Assembly: GCF_900316895.1 (NCBI RefSeq)
Contig: NZ_ONER01000076.1
Location: 1 to 7,184 of the forward strand
Length of the DNA stretch: 7,184 nt
Reading direction: 5' to 3'
Source of the DNA: an uncultured Methanobrevibacter sp.
GTDB lineage: Archaea > Methanobacteriota > Methanobacteria > Methanobacteriales > Methanobacteriaceae
Under the pieces are notes generated by a model that did no database searches, was not told where the DNA came from, and saw only the letters and a program-made list of their open reading frames with translations. Shown one piece after another: positions 5,361-7,184 of the stretch; within the stretch, counting starts at the first letter, position 1; each line of letters begins with the position of its first letter. Position numbers and translations under genes: made by a program.

Positions 5361-6422
5361 TTTACAAACTTTTTCTATTTTTCTTCTTAGTTTTTCAACG
5401 GAATTTCCTAAAACGAGCGCTGTAAACATTGCTCCGCCAGCTCCGGCACCTTCCTTGACGAATCCTTTCAGATAGTTTTTCAATCCTTCATGTTCTGATT
5501 CCTCAAATCTAGGGTCTACCGCATGGACTGTGATGCTGTCGTCAATTTGTTCTAAAATTCCGAAGAGGTCTGCAGTCTCGTCGCCTGCAACAAATACTGT
5601 GGTGGCCAGATTGATTCTTGAAAAGTCAAATGTTGGCTGAAGGGATTTTATTACAGCACAGGTTGCTGCCATCTGTGTTCCTCCGGCCAGAATGATTGGG
5701 ATGTCTGAACCCAATACTATTCCAGCAATTGCAGGGATTGTCGGATCTCCCACTGCACCGATTGCCTGGATTGCATCTGCTTCGCCAGGTGTTATTCCGG
5801 CATTTTCAAGGCCTTCATCAACAGTTTTTGATTTTAAATCGTGAGGATTGTGAGGCATGCTTCCGCTGACCTTCTCATTTGCCTCGTATCCTAACGCCTT
5901 TAGGACACCTAGGGCGGTTGTGGTTCCGGCTGCTATGCTTTCACCGATAATGAGCATTTCATGTCTTTGGGATAACTCATTTCCCAAATCCTTTGCATTT
6001 TCCAATATTTCCAATGGGTTTAAGACTCCTTTTCCGGTTCTTATGTCTCTACCGTAATCCTTTCCCAGATTGACATATTCGACATCTGGTTTGATTTTGG
6101 AACCGGCATCAACGATAACAAATGGAATGCTTGCAAGCTGGAGTGATGCCTTTGTAAGCCTTGCGGGGGTTGGTGCTGCAGCATCTCCAACAACGGTTTC
6201 TGCAGGAGCTTCACAGCATCTCACTTCTCCAAGAACCATGAATTCTGCATCGCCTGCAGGTGTGTATTCGGTCAGGTCTGCAGATGGACCGGCTCCTGAA
6301 ATTCCATCTATCAGTGAGGTTTCAGTTGTTCCTATTGTAAGCAGAAATACGGCGTCGTCTTCCGCTTCCTGAAGTTTTTCTATCAGGTCGGTTGAGCCGT
6401 AGGTTGTAATTCCATCAATCAT
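5358..6422 (-). CDS. cobT: Archaeal-type nicotinate-nucleotide:base phosphoribosyltransferase of cobamide synthesis
   Basis: This family (archaeal/cyanobacterial CobT, formerly UPF0284) moves phosphoribose from nicotinate mononucleotide to the lower-ligand base, giving the alpha-riboside phosphate used in cobamide assembly. In methanogens the base is probably 5-hydroxybenzimidazole, and the product serves corrinoid methyltransferases. The 354-residue soluble protein shows IGESIAAGTTTALG (159-172), resembling the GE..GxGNTT motif of bacterial CobT, then HNPHDLKSKTVDEGL (191-205), LAGGTQMAATCAV (245-257) and KEGAGAGGAMFTAL (323-336). E324 lines up by eye with the catalytic glutamate of bacterial CobT; that is inference. 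The chosen ATG at 6422 follows AAGGTGAG with proper spacing. A GTG at 6431 lies inside that site and is less likely. The start overlaps the end of the upstream gene by 8 bp (ATGATTGA), implying translational coupling. Confidence 0.9.
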   Translation of the reverse strand: MIDGITTYGSTDLIEKLQEAEDDAVFLLTIGTTETSLIDGISGAGPSADLTEYTPAGDAEFMVLGEVRCCEAPAETVVGDAAAPTPARLTKASLQLASIPFVIVDAGSKIKPDVEYVNLGKDYGRDIRTGKGVLNPLEILENAKDLGNELSQRHEMLIIGESIAAGTTTALGVLKALGYEANEKVSGSMPHNPHDLKSKTVDEGLENAGITPGEADAIQAIGAVGDPTIPAIAGIVLGSDIPIILAGGTQMAATCAVIKSLQPTFDFSRINLATTVFVAGDETADLFGILEQIDDSITVHAVDPRFEESEHEGLKNYLKGFVKEGAGAGGAMFTALVLGNSVEKLRRKIEKVCK

Positions 6423-6918
6423 TATTCTCACCTTGCTTTTTTAATAAGTCAATTATAATCTTGTTTTGATTAATAATCTTTTTGTTCTGAAGCATGATTT
6501 TCTTCAGCATTTCTTCCTGTGACAATTCATTGTCTGTCTTGAATGTCTGTCCGTCTCTTGCTCTTGGAGGGATTCTTATCTGATCTTTTGGCGGAAGTGA
6601 AGATGTTTCATCGCCTCTTTTAGGTATCACTCCCTTTGAGGCACTGTCCTCTCTTGAGACAAAGTCAACATATCTGTGTGTCACCTTGTTTTTTCCTCTT
6701 TCGTCCAAAAGTTCCATCAGTCTGTCATCCACTTGGTCAACGCCAACCAGCTGTTCCTGCTCCACTTCGTGTATCAGTCTCTTTTGAATATTGTATGCAT
6801 TGTAAATCGGTATTCCACGAGTGTTGCATTCGTTTTTGAACATATCGTTGATGTTGATATCTCCGGTCAATTGTTTTACTCTCTTCTGTTCTGGAGTATT
6901 TGCACTATAAAATCCCAT
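6415..6918 (-). CDS. Small soluble protein of unknown function with C-terminal coiled coil, coupled to cobT
   Basis: The family was not recognised. The 167-residue product has no signal peptide and no membrane segment. Residues 1-75 are mixed, charged and probably folded (MGFYSANTPEQKRVKQL, then a helix-like stretch with RLIHEVEQEQL and a DQVDDRLMELLDERG segment). Residues 86-130 are rich in Pro, Ser and charge and probably disordered. Residues 131-161 are a predicted amphipathic helix (SQEEMLKKIMLQNKKIINQN and IIIDLLKK) suited to coiled-coil pairing. The only cysteine is C31. The ATG follows AAGTGA (6923-6928) by four bases. The stop overlaps the cobT start by 8 bp, so the two are translated from one message. 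This hints at a role with CobT or its product, but position alone does not prove it. Codon use looks like that of its neighbours, and the frame is intact. Confidence 0.85.
   Translation of the reverse strand: MGFYSANTPEQKRVKQLTGDININDMFKNECNTRGIPIYNAYNIQKRLIHEVEQEQLVGVDQVDDRLMELLDERGKNKVTHRYVDFVSREDSASKGVIPKRGDETSSLPPKDQIRIPPRARDGQTFKTDNELSQEEMLKKIMLQNKKIINQNKIIIDLLKKQGENND
6427..6434 (-). promoter_or_regulatory. Ribosome binding site deciding the cobT start
   Basis: AAGGTGAG on the minus strand is a near-full match to the archaeal Shine-Dalgarno complement. GGTGA ends five bases before the ATG at 6422. The in-frame GTG at 6431 is part of this site, so it cannot easily be the start. Confidence 0.75.
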
Positions 6919-6947
6919 ACTTTCACTTATGTTTTTTGAAATTAAAA

Positions 6948-6980
6948 AATATTTTTATATTCATAAGTAGTAATATACTA
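6948..6980. promoter_or_regulatory. Divergent promoter region between the unknown gene and kae1
   Basis: The 81-bp interval holds AT-rich boxes usable in both directions. On the plus strand atttttatat (6951-6960), preceded by AAAAAAT, would start transcription near 6980. On the minus strand the same stretch reads ATATAAAAAT and would start near 6930. A second box, taatatacta (6971-6980), could start plus-strand transcription near 7000. A 13-bp palindrome, tagta-ata-tacta (6968-6980), covers it. Which box is used cannot be decided by eye. Confidence 0.45.
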
Positions 6981-6997
6981 ATTAATTAAATTTTCCC

Positions 6998-7004
6998 AGA
7001 TGAT
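6998..7004 (+). promoter_or_regulatory. Possible ribosome binding site supporting a TTG start of kae1
   Basis: AGATGAT differs at one base from AGGTGAT and ends four bases before TTG at 7009, the same spacing as the site of the divergent gene. It contains the alternative ATG start (7000), which itself lacks any such site upstream. Confidence 0.5.
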
Positions 7005-7008
7005 TATC

Positions 7009-7184
7009 TTGATATGTTTAGGAATTGAAGGAACAGCAGAAAAAACCGGTGTAGGCATTGTTGACAGTGACGGAAATATTCTGGCAATGGCTGGAAAGCA
7101 GCTATTTCCAGAAGAGGGAGGTATCCACCCCCGTTTGGCTGCCGAACATCATGCCGAATGGATTCCTAAACTTATACCTCAGGC
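7009..7184 (+). CDS. kae1: N6-threonylcarbamoyladenosine synthase subunit Kae1 (5' part only)
   Basis: Kae1 is the catalytic subunit of the KEOPS complex, which transfers threonylcarbamoyl to A37 of tRNAs reading ANN codons. The visible residues, ICLGIEGTAEKTGVGIVDSD then GNILAMAGKQLFPEEGGIHP and RLAAEHHAEWIPKLIPQ, match the N-terminus of methanogen Kae1 closely. The ASKHA-fold phosphate loop GIEGTAEKTGVGIVD is present. The metal-binding histidines of the family lie further on, outside the window. In many methanogens this gene is a Kae1-Bud32 kinase fusion, which cannot be tested here. The start chosen is TTG at 7009, giving the family-typical M-ICLGIEG beginning. The in-frame ATG at 7000 would add three residues and lacks a ribosome binding site unless the message is leaderless. 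Confidence 0.93.
   Translation, partial: MICLGIEGTAEKTGVGIVDSDGNILAMAGKQLFPEEGGIHPRLAAEHHAEWIPKLIPQ

Noticed and set aside
6070..6372. 100-codon plus-strand frame opposite cobT
   Set aside because: Its Ser/Ala/Thr-rich composition is the complement of the Ala/Gly-rich cobT codons, and it has no independent support.
6676..6939. Plus-strand frames opposite the unknown coiled-coil gene
   Set aside because: They have no ribosome binding site. The minus-strand frame has one, is coupled to cobT and shows a sensible protein composition.
1..7184. CRISPR arrays, insertion sequences, defence or toxin-antitoxin genes
   Set aside because: No regularly spaced repeats, no transposase-like frames and no recognisable defence proteins were found on either strand.

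Overview
The window looks like chromosomal DNA from a methanogenic archaeon of the order Methanobacteriales, most likely a Methanobrevibacter or close relative. The evidence is an F420-dependent methylene-H4MPT dehydrogenase (Mtd), the archaeal-type CobT of cobamide synthesis, the first residues of a Kae1 protein in its methanogen form, TTTAAATA-type archaeal TATA boxes, GGTG/GTGAT-type ribosome binding sites and very AT-rich intergenic DNA. The genus is inferred from remembered homologues, not from a search.

Layout. (1) Bases 1-2085, minus strand: a secreted protein whose first 695 residues are visible; the 3' end lies beyond the left edge. It has a signal peptide, a beta-rich N-terminal domain, a TIM-barrel-like domain that resembles phage tail / gene-transfer-agent proteins, and the start of an Ig-like repeat. 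(2) 2261-3088, minus: mtd, a core methanogenesis gene, with its own TATA box and a hairpin plus T-tract terminator. (3) 3089-3355: AT-rich intergenic DNA with a large palindrome and a direct repeat. (4) 3356-3427, minus: tRNA-Val(TAC). (5) 3555-5325, plus: ilvE-uppP, spaced 13 nt and probably one transcript. (6) 5358-6918, minus: a 167-residue protein of unknown function followed by cobT, overlapping by 8 bp. The convergent uppP and cobT ends share one hairpin. (7) 7009-7184, plus: the 5' end of kae1 (tsaD/OSGEP family), diverging from the unknown gene across an 80-90 bp AT-rich promoter region.

Functionally this is mostly housekeeping: one-carbon reduction in methanogenesis, branched-chain amino acid synthesis, polyprenyl carrier-lipid recycling for pseudomurein and glycan export, cobamide assembly for corrinoid methyltransferases, and t6A tRNA modification. 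The clearest departure is the secreted TIM-barrel protein, which joins a phage-tail-like module to an archaeal surface-protein export and repeat architecture. The second unknown is the small coiled-coil protein translationally coupled to cobT. No insertion sequence, CRISPR array, integrase or defence gene was seen. No stretch longer than 300 bases is without a gene.
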